Of a DNA stretch of 64,000 nt, positions 51,901 to 62,440 are shown piece by piece. A program made the position numbers and the translations under genes. The DNA comes from Notospermus geniculatus (lineage: Eukaryota > Nemertea > Pilidiophora > Heteronemertea > Lineidae), in assembly GCA_002633025.1 (NCBI GenBank), contig NMRB01001642.1, positions 76,851 through 140,850 on the forward strand. Reading direction: 5' to 3'. The notes beneath the pieces were generated by a model. The model had not been told where the DNA came from, made no database searches, and saw only the letters and a list, made by a program, of their open reading frames with translations. Positions within the stretch are counted from its first letter, which is position 1. Each line of letters opens with the position of its first letter.

Positions 51901-54900
51901 CACCAGTATTCTCTTGTTCCGTTGCAGCACCGGTGTTTGAAAACGTAGGTTTGGAGCTTGACAATGCAGATGCAAATCCTCCAAAAGACATACCCTGAGT
52001 CACTTCGGCTGGCGTTGTGTTTGCTGCAGAAGTTGAATTCGCGTCAGTTTTTTGCGAATCTTTTAGTGCTTGTGTGAAAGAGAAACCTGTCGTAGGTTGC
52101 ACAGGAGTTGAAGTCCCCGAGGCAGAGGGCGTGGTGGTGGTTGAACTTGTGGGGGGCTTCTGTGAGTCCTTTATTGCTTGTGTTAAAGAAAAGTTGCCAA
52201 CATTATCGGCTGTTGATGGGACTGGTGCTTTGACTTTTCCAAAAGAAAATCCAAAAGCCGGGGTTGGGGTTTCCGTAGTCGTCACTGGGGCAGCACATGT
52301 TGATGTTTCGGCAGATTTAAACAAAACACCAGAACTTGCTGTTGAAAGTTGCCCCGAGCTGAGACTAGCCGCTTGTTTTTCCGAACTGAAGTTAAACCCA
52401 GTGCCACTGGATGGCGCTGAAGAGGCACTGGCAATGTCCGGGGCCGATGGCACCTTGTCAAGCTTCGCCTGAGAACTACTGGCAGTACTCTCAACTGTCG
52501 CTCCTCCAAATGAAAATCCACTATCAGCGCTCGTGCTTGACACAGGAGTTTGTTTTAGACCTCCGAAACTAAAACTTGTAGCAGCACTTGCGCTTGAAAC
52601 TGGGTTGCTAACTGGGATGATGCCACTTCCGAAGCTCATCTTCGCGTCCGGTTTTGTAGCGACAAAAGCAGTTTTGCTCGACGGAGCGTTGAAGAGCGAC
52701 TTCATGGCGGCTGGAGGTTGAACCACTGGTTGGCTTTGCTCTGAAAATGACCAAATTATCAACCTGAAGGATACATGTATACCGGTACATAAAAGGGTGC
52801 CTTCCCATTTTGTCCTTTCAATTCATGATAGGGTTTGGGTAGCTACAGAGCGTGCACGTGACATCATCTAGTCATGTGATCAGTCTAAACTGGATGGCAA
52901 ATGACATCGTCGACCCACGTGGTGCACTGTCATCGGCGCAAGTGGAGTGTGTGCGACTTATTTCATCCCATGACGTGTCTAAAACGTGGCCCACTTTGTC
53001 GTCGACGTCAGCAAGGTCAAAGGTGACGTCATAATGAGCCACTGCTCTCTATAAATTCTGTATCAGGGGCAAATTTGAAAAGGACCAAATGGGAATACAC
53101 CTATGGAAAGACCACTTTAAATATTTCTGAGTGTCCTGTCAATTTTTCAAGAGAGTTGCAAACTTTTCATTCATTATTTACACCAATTGTTGCTGTTTTA
53201 GTGGACCAAATGGGGCATGGGCATCACTCTGAAAAGTGTGCTTTAAATGAAAAGTACAAGCACAATACTGCTGCATTCTTCGACTAATAAACAACAAAAC
53301 TTACCAGATTTACTTCCCGCCGCCGGCGGTGTTGACGGTGGTGAGATATCCTCTGTCTCTGGTAGATTCTTGGGCGGCAGTTCCACCGTTTTAGGATGGA
53401 CAGCGACAGGCTTGTCTAACGTCACGTTAACACCAGCTGGAGAACTCGTGGGAATATTTGCAAACGATTTGAACTGCCCCAAAAGAAATTTATCCTTTTC
53501 TGACATATTTTCCACTCTGAGGCCATGCGGGACTGTGGCAGACGCAATCTGCTTCCCGACGCTCACATTTGCTGGTAACGCAGGTTTCGAAGTGTCCAAC
53601 TTCACTGGTGACGTAATATCCTGTGTTAAGTCCAGACCAGGGTATGCAACTCTTACATCTGGCATCGGCTTCGGCTTTCCCGGTTTTGGAGGATTTCCGT
53701 GTGTAATGGTTGCCTTTCCGGTGATATTCATCGCCGGTTTGTGGGGCCTCGGGTCCAAGTCCACTGCACTGTCCACCAGGGGGTGTGCTTTAGGCGCGGG
53801 CGTGGACTGCATGAAATACTGAGGGAGGTACTGTCTCATGTCAGCTGCACTCAAGCCCATGACGTTCCCAAGAGCTTCAGGGAATTCAATGACCTGCTCA
53901 TCATCATCATCATCTTCATCTTCATATTCTTCTTCGTCATCCTCACCGGTTTCTTCTTCATACTCCGATGAACTGCTCTGACCGCTTGACAGCATGCGGT
54001 TCATGACATCCGCCGAGACGATCTTGGATATGGACAAGTTACCTGAAAAGGTAAAGAAGAAATTTGAATCCGATGTACACACTGAAAGTGCTTGGACATT
54101 CTCTCTGAATAAACAGCTCTAACCCTACAAATGTGACAGTCTAGAAATGACCAGTTTCGGACTGAGGATTGGTGTCCACCTGGCAGAGGTGTCCGCAAAA
54201 AGAGCTTCCACTGTAATTCCGTCGGACAATTTACCAGGTGCTGTGCTCTTGACCGGCGTGACTTTTCTCCGCCCAAGTATGTCACGCAGCTGGGCCTGCT
54301 TCTGTGGCGACACCTGGAGAGGAGACGCTGTAGTGGGTGTACGATTCTCATCCATCCGTGGGGTGATGGGTGATGATATTGTGTCGTCTCTGAAAAGTTA
54401 ACATCATTATTGGAGTTTCATTTTGTATTTGTATTAGATTTTTCCATCAGGGCCGAAACAATGGCATTACTGGCCCTGGTAAGTACAGAAGAGGCCATCT
54501 CAAGCTACTCATGTTCCTCACTTGGATGGGATCTTTTACCATACTTGTCCTTGCAAAGGCACAAGGTACACGGCACCACAGCCAACTGTCCCTTGAGACA
54601 GAAGGAAGAGTCAGGGCCGATTCATCCCGCACCCGGGATTCGAACCCAGGACCTGCTGCTCGCTAAAGGGCGGCACACACGAGCGACTAAATCTGGGCGA
54701 CCGCCGACGAGACTGGTGGTGCGACTAGACATCAGCCAATCAGAAGCGCCAAATCTTGTCGCTTTGGCGGTCGGAAGCCAAGTCGGCCGACAAATCGGTC
54801 AAAATTGTAGCTCGTGTGCGCCGCCCTTAAGCGGTCGTGATAACCACTAGGCTATCAAGCCTCCAAGGAACTCCATTACACGACTGTTAGGAAGGGAATT

Positions 54901-57900
54901 TGCTATAGAGGCGTCACCTTTCGGAGAACGGCCACAACATGGAGAAAGCCCTCCTAAAAATAGTACGGTGACGTAGCTAAATCGGCTCAGTCGACGCCTA
55001 CATCCACAGCAGAGCCAATAGAATATTATTGAAGACCGGAAGTAGTCAATCTGGACATGCGCAGGAGGCCTCTACTGTGAATTTATCACACTTTCAAATG
55101 CATTTTTTGAAGTCGTCAGATCGAACTTCAGATTACCAATATGCTCAAATTGTTCTAAACATGTTTATCTATTGCAAGACGTTGACATTATCTTGATTTT
55201 TATAATACTCAGCTGACAAAAACGCAACCTTCGGCACAAAATTCCGGCATTTTAGCTGACGCATGCTAGTCGCATGAGAGTCGATGCAATTCATTGAATC
55301 TTGGAATAAGATCGCGGAAAAATAATAACGTTATCATGAAGAAGGGAATTCCCGCTGCATATAAACATTGTCGTTCAGCCGGTCGCTGTCGGAGATTTTA
55401 CAAAATCCTTTCGCCCAAAATATCTATGTTAACTTCTTTGTATTCAAACCATTGTTTGCCATATTTGGTAGGAACCAATAGTTGTATTGTACGTGCACGC
55501 GTCTCGTTACTGTGGTTTCCTTTTGTAGGCCTCGACCATGTCGACGTGCATGGCTTAATTTTTAAGGGAATTCCTATTATATTCCAAATTAGGGCTCCAA
55601 CCAATCAAATTTCGTTCCGGACCTTTTCCACTGTATGCATTGATTTCTAACAGTCGTGATTAGAGTTTCATGTTCCGTTGGAAATCACAGTTCTCAAAGT
55701 CAATATTCAAAAGATCAAGAAGATTAAACAGCGTGACCTACTTCTTTGCCCTGGCCGAGGTATCCACATCCCAGGATGACTCCGTATTGAATAACTTCAT
55801 GCCCTTGAATTGTTCCATTATCTGTTCAATACGTCGTTCTTGTTCTAAGATGATATTCGTGTTACAACTCAGTGATCGGTAGATGGCATCCGATGTCGGT
55901 CTCTGTAGACGCCTGTTGAATAATTGTAAATGACCGTCAGTATTTGTTTCAAACTCACTTAAAGGGAATTAGTCATGGCAGTCAAAAACGATACGAAGAA
56001 TAATTTTGTGGCCCATGAAATTCACAATTTCAAAATTACAAATTTCTGGACCGGTAGCTGAAATATACAGCACGTCTCTGCAGGGTGACAAAAGTAGTGG
56101 ACAGCAGTGATATTAGGGAGGTTTCGCAAGCGCCCGGTTAGGCCATACGACGACATTCATCTATTGTTTGGGTATACCCACACAATAGATAAACGTCGTC
56201 GTAGGGCCTAACTGGGCACTTGCGAAACCTCCCTAATATTGAGCAAACTGATGACCAGTGATGATCACTTGCGACAACGCCTACTTTTGCTGGAGCGGGT
56301 TACAAATGGCCACCAATACATACTTTCTGTTCCCCTTTCTCTTTGCCTGGAACTTCGACCAATTTTCGTCCAAGATTGAGTTTGCGTCGCGTATCCCATT
56401 ATCCAGGTAATGATATATCTGGCGAATATCTTGCATCGTTCTCATGCTCACAGGGTCCAATGGCTTTGACCTCAACAAATGTAGATATTTCGGCTGATTG
56501 TTGCGTTCGTTTTTTATTCTGCAATCTTCAACTTGAGCGAAGGCTTCGAGGCAATCGGATTTTAGGGTGTTGACTTCTTTGTTCAGGCACTGAAATAAAA
56601 TTAGCGAATAAATTATGATAAACACTGAGGGAGAAAAATACGTGTGAAGTTACCGGTTGTAAAAATGGGCACACAACAGGCAAATCAACCCAGCCGAGAG
56701 GGCAGCTTCCGTCAAAGTTTTCTCACATCCTATGGTATTGATTGGAAAATATTTGAAGAAAGGTTGTTCCTGCCAACCAACTAAAGAATCTTTCTTCAAA
56801 TTTTTTTCAATTCATATCCAACACTAGTTGATAATTTCTACAGAAGATACCGTCTGCTCAAACGTGCAGCAGATGTGTTGATACTCACTTTAGCATTATC
56901 CTTGATTTCGTGACAGAATGTATGCATTTCCTGTATCTGAGTCTTGATGAGTACCATTTCACGGGGGGTACCGATGTTATCAACCGTACGTGATCCTGTC
57001 TTCATTTTCAGGTCCTCCAGCTCTTTTTGGAAATTTAACGTCTGAAAAATGTAACATTGTACAAATACATGATCACCATGAAGGATTTTCAATCAAATTT
57101 TCTGTCCTTGGATTTGAAGTTTTGAAGAAACATGCAGACGAAGATGTTGTCTGCCAGGGCTGAGATTTGAATCAGTCTGTTGTCTGGTCTAAGAATTACA
57201 TGCATTATAATCAAATTGAGATACTGATGTCATGATCTTTTAACCTACCTCATCTAAAATGCTCTGAATGAACGGATTTGTTGAACCAGCCTGCCTGGCA
57301 CTGACTACACTCTGTTGCAATGTCGGCCCACCAGATGGCTTCATAGCCTGTGTTTGTGTTTGCGGTTTTAGGATCCGTGAAGGCGGCTGAGCCGTCGCAA
57401 TAGGCCGACTCGTTGGCACTGGTTCTTTGATCAAAGTTGCTGCTGGTCGACTCTGTGATTTATTCGACGTGGCCAGTGGACGACTTGCAACTGGTAAGTC
57501 TTGTAGCGGAACCATTGGTTTGCTAACCGGTGCTTGCAGCACGGGAGTTGTTGATTTCGTTGAAATTGACTGTCCTGGTACTGGTGCTGATGTCGACTTC
57601 GGAGGGACGAAGGCAAATCCCGACCCAGCTGACTGACTCAAAGCTTGGCTTGTGAATGTCGGCTGCGATGGTCTCACACTTGGCGTGAAGGTTGATGTAG
57701 GCACTACGGGTTTCGGCTGGACCGTAGTGGCACTAACATTTGGTTTTTGCAGCATGATTTGTGGTTCTGGCATTCGAGGTGGTGCCATAGTCATTACTGG
57801 CTTTGGCAGACCGGGTTGAGGGCCAGGGTCAGATTTTGTTGTGTTACTTAACAGGCCTGCGATGGTGTTAGTTGTTGAATTGGAGCCACTCTTAGCAGAC

Positions 57901-60900
57901 GCCGATATCGAACTGAACGACGGCAACGACGAATCATTAGCTGCGCCGGCAAAAATTAGCGGCGAGGTGGACGCTTGTGAAGCAGTCGTCAGTGCCGAGG
58001 CAGTGAATGTATTCCCAAAAGAAAAGCCAGATGTTTTTGGTATCTCGGCAGTTCCACTACCAGATGCTGTCGTACTTGACCCAAAAGAAAATGCTGGCTT
58101 CACAGCTTCCTGGTTTTGTCCGAATGGAAATGAGGGTTTGCTTCCCGACATTCCAAAGGGGAATGCTGGAGCCGACGAGGCTGGGGGCCCCAGAGAGAAT
58201 TTTGGTTGTGTAGATGAAGATAAAGTTTCCCTGGGTAGGGTAACCTGTGGTTTCGGTTGTGGGACTTCCTGGACCGCTACTGCAGGCTGTAGTGGGGGTG
58301 GCATCCCACCAATTTGTGAGCCTGGCGCAATACCGACAGAGCCAGGTCGGCGTACGCCTTGTGGTAGGGGCTGCAGTGGTCTTGTCAGGTTGGGTTTGTC
58401 ATCGTACATCATGAAGAATGGACAGAGTACGCCGTCGGTCGAAAGCAGGTACAGGATCGGCGATGGTGGATAGGTCTTCTCTTTACCTGAAATATATCAG
58501 TCATTATCAGAGAATGAGGCAGCAAAGGCAAGCGTGATAGATGCTTTTCCAGAACTTTGTAAAGCCCTGATAACCAAGAGGTTATCACATCTGCAAAGCA
58601 AGCGGCAGGTCCCGTGTTCGTATCCAGCCCAGCCATGGGATATCATTCCCGGCTCGCGTCGTCCGTCGCATGGGACAGTAAGCTGTTGTAGCCTGTACCT
58701 CGTTTCTTTGTATGGGCAAGTAAAAGACCCCATCCAAGTGAGGAACATGAGTAGCTTGAGATGGCCTCTTCCATACTTACCAGGGCCAATAATGCTATGG
58801 CTTCGGCACTGACGGAAAGCATATAAATACAATACTTTCAGACCAATTCAGTGTCTCGAAAGGTGCAGGAGCTTTTCACTTCTTTTCATTTTTAACAAAA
58901 CTGGCCTTGGCAGTGAAGGTTTTATCCTACATTTTGGAGTACACCCCACTCTAGTCATAACTGAGCTCTACATCCTTTTTCAAACTTACCAACAGGTATC
59001 TCATACTGAGAGGTGAAATCGACACCTAGGCCCATCGGATATGTATTCTCCTGGTCGTCAGTCAACGGCAACTCTGCTCGACCCGAATCCTCCAGACTCC
59101 AAATTTCCCATCGGTTCTTGTCCATGAGGCCACGTCCAAGAATGCCGACCTCTTGACCTTTGTGGGAAACACCAATAGCCATCTCCCATTCGAGGATCTG
59201 CGTGAAGAGGTAACCGCCATCACGCTCCTCATCACACCCGTAACTTATGTCATCGTAGCAGACAAACTTTGGCGGGGCTGTTTTCTACAGAGAAACAGAA
59301 TTAGAATCATTGATATGTTATGAAAAGATGTATAAAGGTGATTCATTGTTGATGAAGTGGAACCTCCCTTAGCGGACACCTCTGCCAGGAGGACACCTCT
59401 CTATTAAGGACACCAAAAGTCAGTCCAAAACTGGTCATTTCTATTCATTTTGACCCCTGTAATCAGGACACCAAGTACCAGTCCCGAAGGTGTCCATATG
59501 GCACAAGATTTGCACCCGGGACCTACCGCTTGGTATGTGGACGTGATAACCACTAGGCTATCAAAGCTCCTTCTTTTTATTTCCACCTCCGAGATCAGGA
59601 CACCTCTTAATTAAGGACTACATCCGTGAGTCCCAATGTTTGTCCCAGAGAGGTCTATATCAACACTTTTCAAAGACATATTTCTCTTACTAGGCAATAC
59701 CCGTTTGGGGGAACTGCTAAATTCATAGTATGTGTAGCGCTTGGGGCAGTGCTAAAATTCGGGTTTTTCAAGTAGGAGATAAATTATCCACCCAGGCGGG
59801 TTCTATTCGTGAATGAATAAATACCATGGCTTTGGAAACCCCGTTGCATTTGATGTCGTAGTTCCCCCCCCCCCAAATGGAATCCTCTGGAGTCAGAGTC
59901 GAGACTCGGAACGTTATCTGAACCGCCCTATGACGTCATCCCCGTTCGAGTGGCCTAGTGACGTCATTCCGTCGCACATGACGTTGCCGACGTCACGGAT
60001 GACGCGACGGCAATCCCGGTGACGTCATGACGTCAATAGGCCTGGAGAGCATTGTTATTTTCGTTAATCTCTTAATATTTCGAAAACTATAAGTGATATC
60101 AAAATTCGGGCTTCGTAAGGACACTTCCCAGGCCCGTCTGCACTTGCATACCAAGTTTGGCGGCGATCCGTCCATTAGTCTCGGAGAAAATCGCGGACAA
60201 ACAAACAAACAAACAAACAAACAAACTCTTGTCAAATTTTAGTATGATACTCACAGACGAAGTTGTGATAACCACCGTTGGTTGAATGGTAGTGTCAGCA
60301 TCAGGAGGGATATATGAAGCTATAAAGACATTATTGCTCGCCCATAAGATGTCAGTGACTTGGAAAACTTTGTCGAACTTGTCAGGACATGGCATCTGTG
60401 CTTTCATTTCCAATTTCTGGTCGTATTGAGTCAAAGTCCCGTCTTTCTTACCAGCTACGAGTTGTTTACCCTTCGGACTCCAGCAAACTGAAAAGAAATT
60501 TGGAAATTATTTCCAAAATGTCGTGAAGGGGAAATGAAGACTCCGATGGAGAACCAGTGATGCAAAAGCCTATTTTGATCTTGCGAACGCCTCTGCCAGT
60601 TTATTGTCTACCTCTACAGTCCGTCACATGGGACAGTAAGCTGTGGTGCCTTGTACCTTGTGTCTTTGCAAGGGCAAGTAAAAGGCCCCATCCAAGTGAG
60701 GAACATGAGTAGCTTGAGATGGCCTCTTCGGTATTTACCAGGGCCAACAGTACTTTGGCCCTGATTTTTTTCCATCAGGGCCAAAGCCAGATACAAATAC
60801 AAACTTGGCCATGTTTATTCTGCTTGATCTTTGTAATCAGGACACCTCTCAATTAAGGACACCATTTGCCAGCACCTAGGTCTCTTAAAAGAGAGGCTCC

Positions 60901-62313
60901 ACTCTAACTAATCTTAGGAAAATCGCACAGGCCTTTATCATTAAGATTATGCACCTACTTGCAGTAAAGTTATTCTCGCCACCAAGACTTGCACTGCGTG
61001 TAAACTGGTCCCCTAATTTCCACAAAGAGAGGCTGCCAACATTCAGACATATTGCAATCAGGTCCGCTGAGGTTGGATTCCACAGCATGTTGGTAACGCA
61101 GCAACCGGGGGTTGAGGAAAGCTGGACATCCAGGAATGGGTCTGGTTGGGAGTCCTTAGGAGAAAGGAATGACAATGTTTTTAGGACTGTCTGAACACAA
61201 TCAAAGTTTGAAGGAAAAATACTAGTATTGTGTGAAATTGCATTAACGTCAAGCCAAGAGATGACCAAGTTCACACTTGCCACTCCTGCAGAAACTCCAT
61301 TAGTGGACACCCCTGCCAGAAGGACACCTCTGTATAAGGACACCACAGGGCATTTCTATTCATTATCACCCCTGTAACCAGGACACCTCTACTGGTAGAA
61401 CCATACCTTATCTGTAAATGCTCTGACATCAAACAACAGAAGATAGGCCATCCGATTCCTACAAACAGCCACAGCAAGTGTCAGATTATCAGCGCTGATG
61501 CAGATATGGGTCGGACGCACTCGGACATTGACAGATCCCCAGAAATCAAAATCTTCCACAACTTCATTGACATGTTTTCCAATACTACTATTGATGATGT
61601 TTGTGGTTTTTAAGACTTTGAAGCCTGTAAGAGAAAGAACACAATGAAAATTAGGGTTATGGGCATTAGGCCTACACCCCTTCATGTTCAACTTTTCCTA
61701 ATAATTATGTAACAATATCATTATCATCATCATCATCATCTTTCATTTTTTAAATTCGCAAAACTCACCCACATCGCTTCCAACAAAGACCAGTCCAAAA
61801 TTATTTGCCACCGCCACAAGGTTTGTTTTTGTCAATGGGAGATTTGCAGGAGTTTCTGATATTCTGATCTTGCTTAGTTGCTTAAAGCGGAAACCCTGCA
61901 AAGAAAAAAAAACATTATTGGGCCAACAGTATTATTTTTTCATATTAACGAGGCCTACACGTCTCCTCTCACTCATGCAGTCTCTTCCTTGTTCACTGCT
62001 TCAATTCAGGCGACAGGCCTAGCTAGCTAGGCCTACACACATAGGCCTACCGGTACATCATTCATGAGTGTGTCAACATCACTTTACGGAACGGAACGCA
62101 TGGCTGAGCATAGGCCCTTAACACAAATCTACAAAGTTCCTACCTTATGCCTTTCATTGGCTTCTTTCGTTTTGTTGATGGCACAGACCTTAGGCCTAGA
62201 TTGATGATAGAATACACAGTGTTGACTGCGTACATTTTACATGTTTTACACTGACTGACACTACTCACCTCTTCCACACGCTCTGGAACATCGTCATCGG
62301 CAGGAAGTACCAT
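48995..62313 (-). CDS. NUP214: Nuclear pore protein Nup214, 16 exons, complete
   Basis: Nup214 is a cytoplasmic-face FG nucleoporin that anchors the mRNA-export helicase DDX19 and binds CRM1. Exons: 62313-62269, 61895-61769, 61624-61407, 61190-60959, 60487-60255, 59284-58990, 58486-57249, 57041-56889, 56589-56324, 55912-55742, 54389-54235, 54042-53305, 52740-50706, 50301-50102, 49977-49864, 49428-48995. These total 6654 nt, exactly 2217 residues plus stop. The start MVLPADDDVPERVEEGFRF matches the family. Residues 1-about 400 form the beta-propeller (ICISADNLTLAVAV, NMLWNPTSADLIAICL, ICWSPKGKQLVAGKKDG, DSGRAELPLTDDQENTYPMG). Residues about 800-990 hold the coiled-coil part (FQKELEDLKMKTGSRT, YLHLLRSKPLDPVSMRT). 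VSPQKQAQLRDILGRRK is a conserved linker. An acidic run (EEYEDEDDDDDEQ) follows, then a long FG/SFSFG region to the C-terminal FTSYRS. Human is about 2090 residues. Confidence 0.97.
49548..49792 (-). mobile_element. SINE family A, full-length (NUP214 intron)
   Basis: As read on plus, CATCTTAAGCTACTCATGTT and the head GGGATTCGAACCCAGGACCT. Confidence 0.88.
50328..50576 (-). mobile_element. SINE family A (NUP214 intron)
   Basis: Head GGGATTCGAACCCGGGACCT is intact; the body carries small changes (GATGAGTATGGAATAGAGGT). Confidence 0.88.
54427..54866 (-). mobile_element. SINE family A interrupted in its anticodon region
   Basis: The body and B box (CGGGATTCGAACCCAGGACC) run to GCTGCTCGCTAA at 54666; the head resumes at 54828 with TAAGCGGTCGTGATAACCAC. 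The interruption is 54667-54827. Confidence 0.85.
54667..54827. mobile_element. Harbinger-like MITE (TAA target) 4, nested in a SINE
   Basis: TAA at 54664-54666 and 54828-54830. Ends AGGGCGGCACACACGAGCGA and ...GCTCGTGTGCGCCGCCCT. Removing it with one TAA restores the expected SINE sequence GCTAAGCGG. Confidence 0.85.
56050..56293. mobile_element. Foldback MITE, family C, copy 4, interrupted
   Basis: Left part (GCTGAAATATACAGCACGTC to GTGGACAGCAGTGATA) and right part (TATTGAGCAAACTGATGACC to TTTTGCTGGAGCGGGTTA) are separated by the hairpin at 56113-56236. In the NUP214 intron just before exon 56589-56324 ends. Confidence 0.75.
56113..56236. mobile_element. Hairpin MITE nested in family C
   Basis: TTAGGGAGGTTTCGCAAGCG and its inverse ...CACTTGCGAAACCTCCCTAA; central TCTATTGT/ACAATAGA pairing. 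TA on both sides (56111-56112, 56237-56238). Confidence 0.8.
58566..58838 (+). mobile_element. SINE family A, full-length (NUP214 intron)
   Basis: Plus-strand copy with head GGCAGGTCCCGTGTTCGTAT, where the B box is mutated, and a complete 3' end. Confidence 0.88.
59355..59655. mobile_element. Pogo/Tigger-like MITE, family E, with a SINE head inside
   Basis: Left GTGGAACCTCCCTTAGCGGA; right ...TTTGTCCCAGAGAGGT. A minus-strand family A tRNA head (GCACCCGGGACCTACCGCTT, then AACCACTAGGCTATCAAAGC, 59490-59572) interrupts it. Confidence 0.65.
59690..60230. mobile_element. Probable non-LTR 3' end with (ACAA)n tail and CRE cluster
   Basis: ACTAGGCAATACCCGTTTGG starts the stretch. ACCAAGTTTGGCGGCGATCC, then TTAGTCTCGGAGAAAATCGC, leads into ACAAACAAACAAACAAAC. 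This wording resembles 3' ends of RTE-like retroposons common in marine invertebrates (from memory). Four perfect TGACGTCA palindromes lie at 59931, 59959, 60020 and 60028. Confidence 0.5.
60613..60797 (+). mobile_element. SINE family A, 3' part
   Basis: Begins TACAGTCCGTCACATGGGAC, without a tRNA head; the 3' end is duplicated in inverse (GGCCCTGATTTTTTTCCATC, then AGGGCC). Confidence 0.82.
61299..61395. mobile_element. Pogo/Tigger-like MITE, family E, fragment
   Basis: CATTAGTGGACACCCCTGCC to CCAGGACACCTCTAC, between NUP214 exons 61624-61407 and 61190-60959. Confidence 0.6.
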
Positions 62314-62440
62314 GATTATTATTTCTTGGTAACCTACAAACTTTATTTCACCGGCTAGATAGACTTCTTCAGTTTTTTACGAAAAACCAAAAGGTAAAAT
62401 CACCGATTTTTTGTTGCTTTATTTCACATCACATTCCATG
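62314..62440 (-). promoter_or_regulatory. NUP214 5' flank or 5' UTR
   Basis: Only about 127 bp separate the NUP214 start codon from the LINE tail repeat. ATCATGG gives a weak start context. No TATA box is evident. The promoter must lie here, in the LINE, or before an upstream untranslated exon. Confidence 0.4.

Noticed and set aside
52017-52472. Long plus-strand open frame opposite NUP214 exon 13
   Set aside because: It is the antisense shadow of a low-complexity Ser/Thr/Phe/Gly-rich exon; no family signal and no splice context of its own.
57841-58473. 210-codon plus-strand frame opposite NUP214 exon 7
   Set aside because: Same cause: antisense of the FG/Pro-rich region.
7133-60797. Functional tRNA genes at SINE heads
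   Set aside because: Acceptor stems do not pair, heads are followed by the SINE body instead of a T-run, and many carry mutations or lack the A box.
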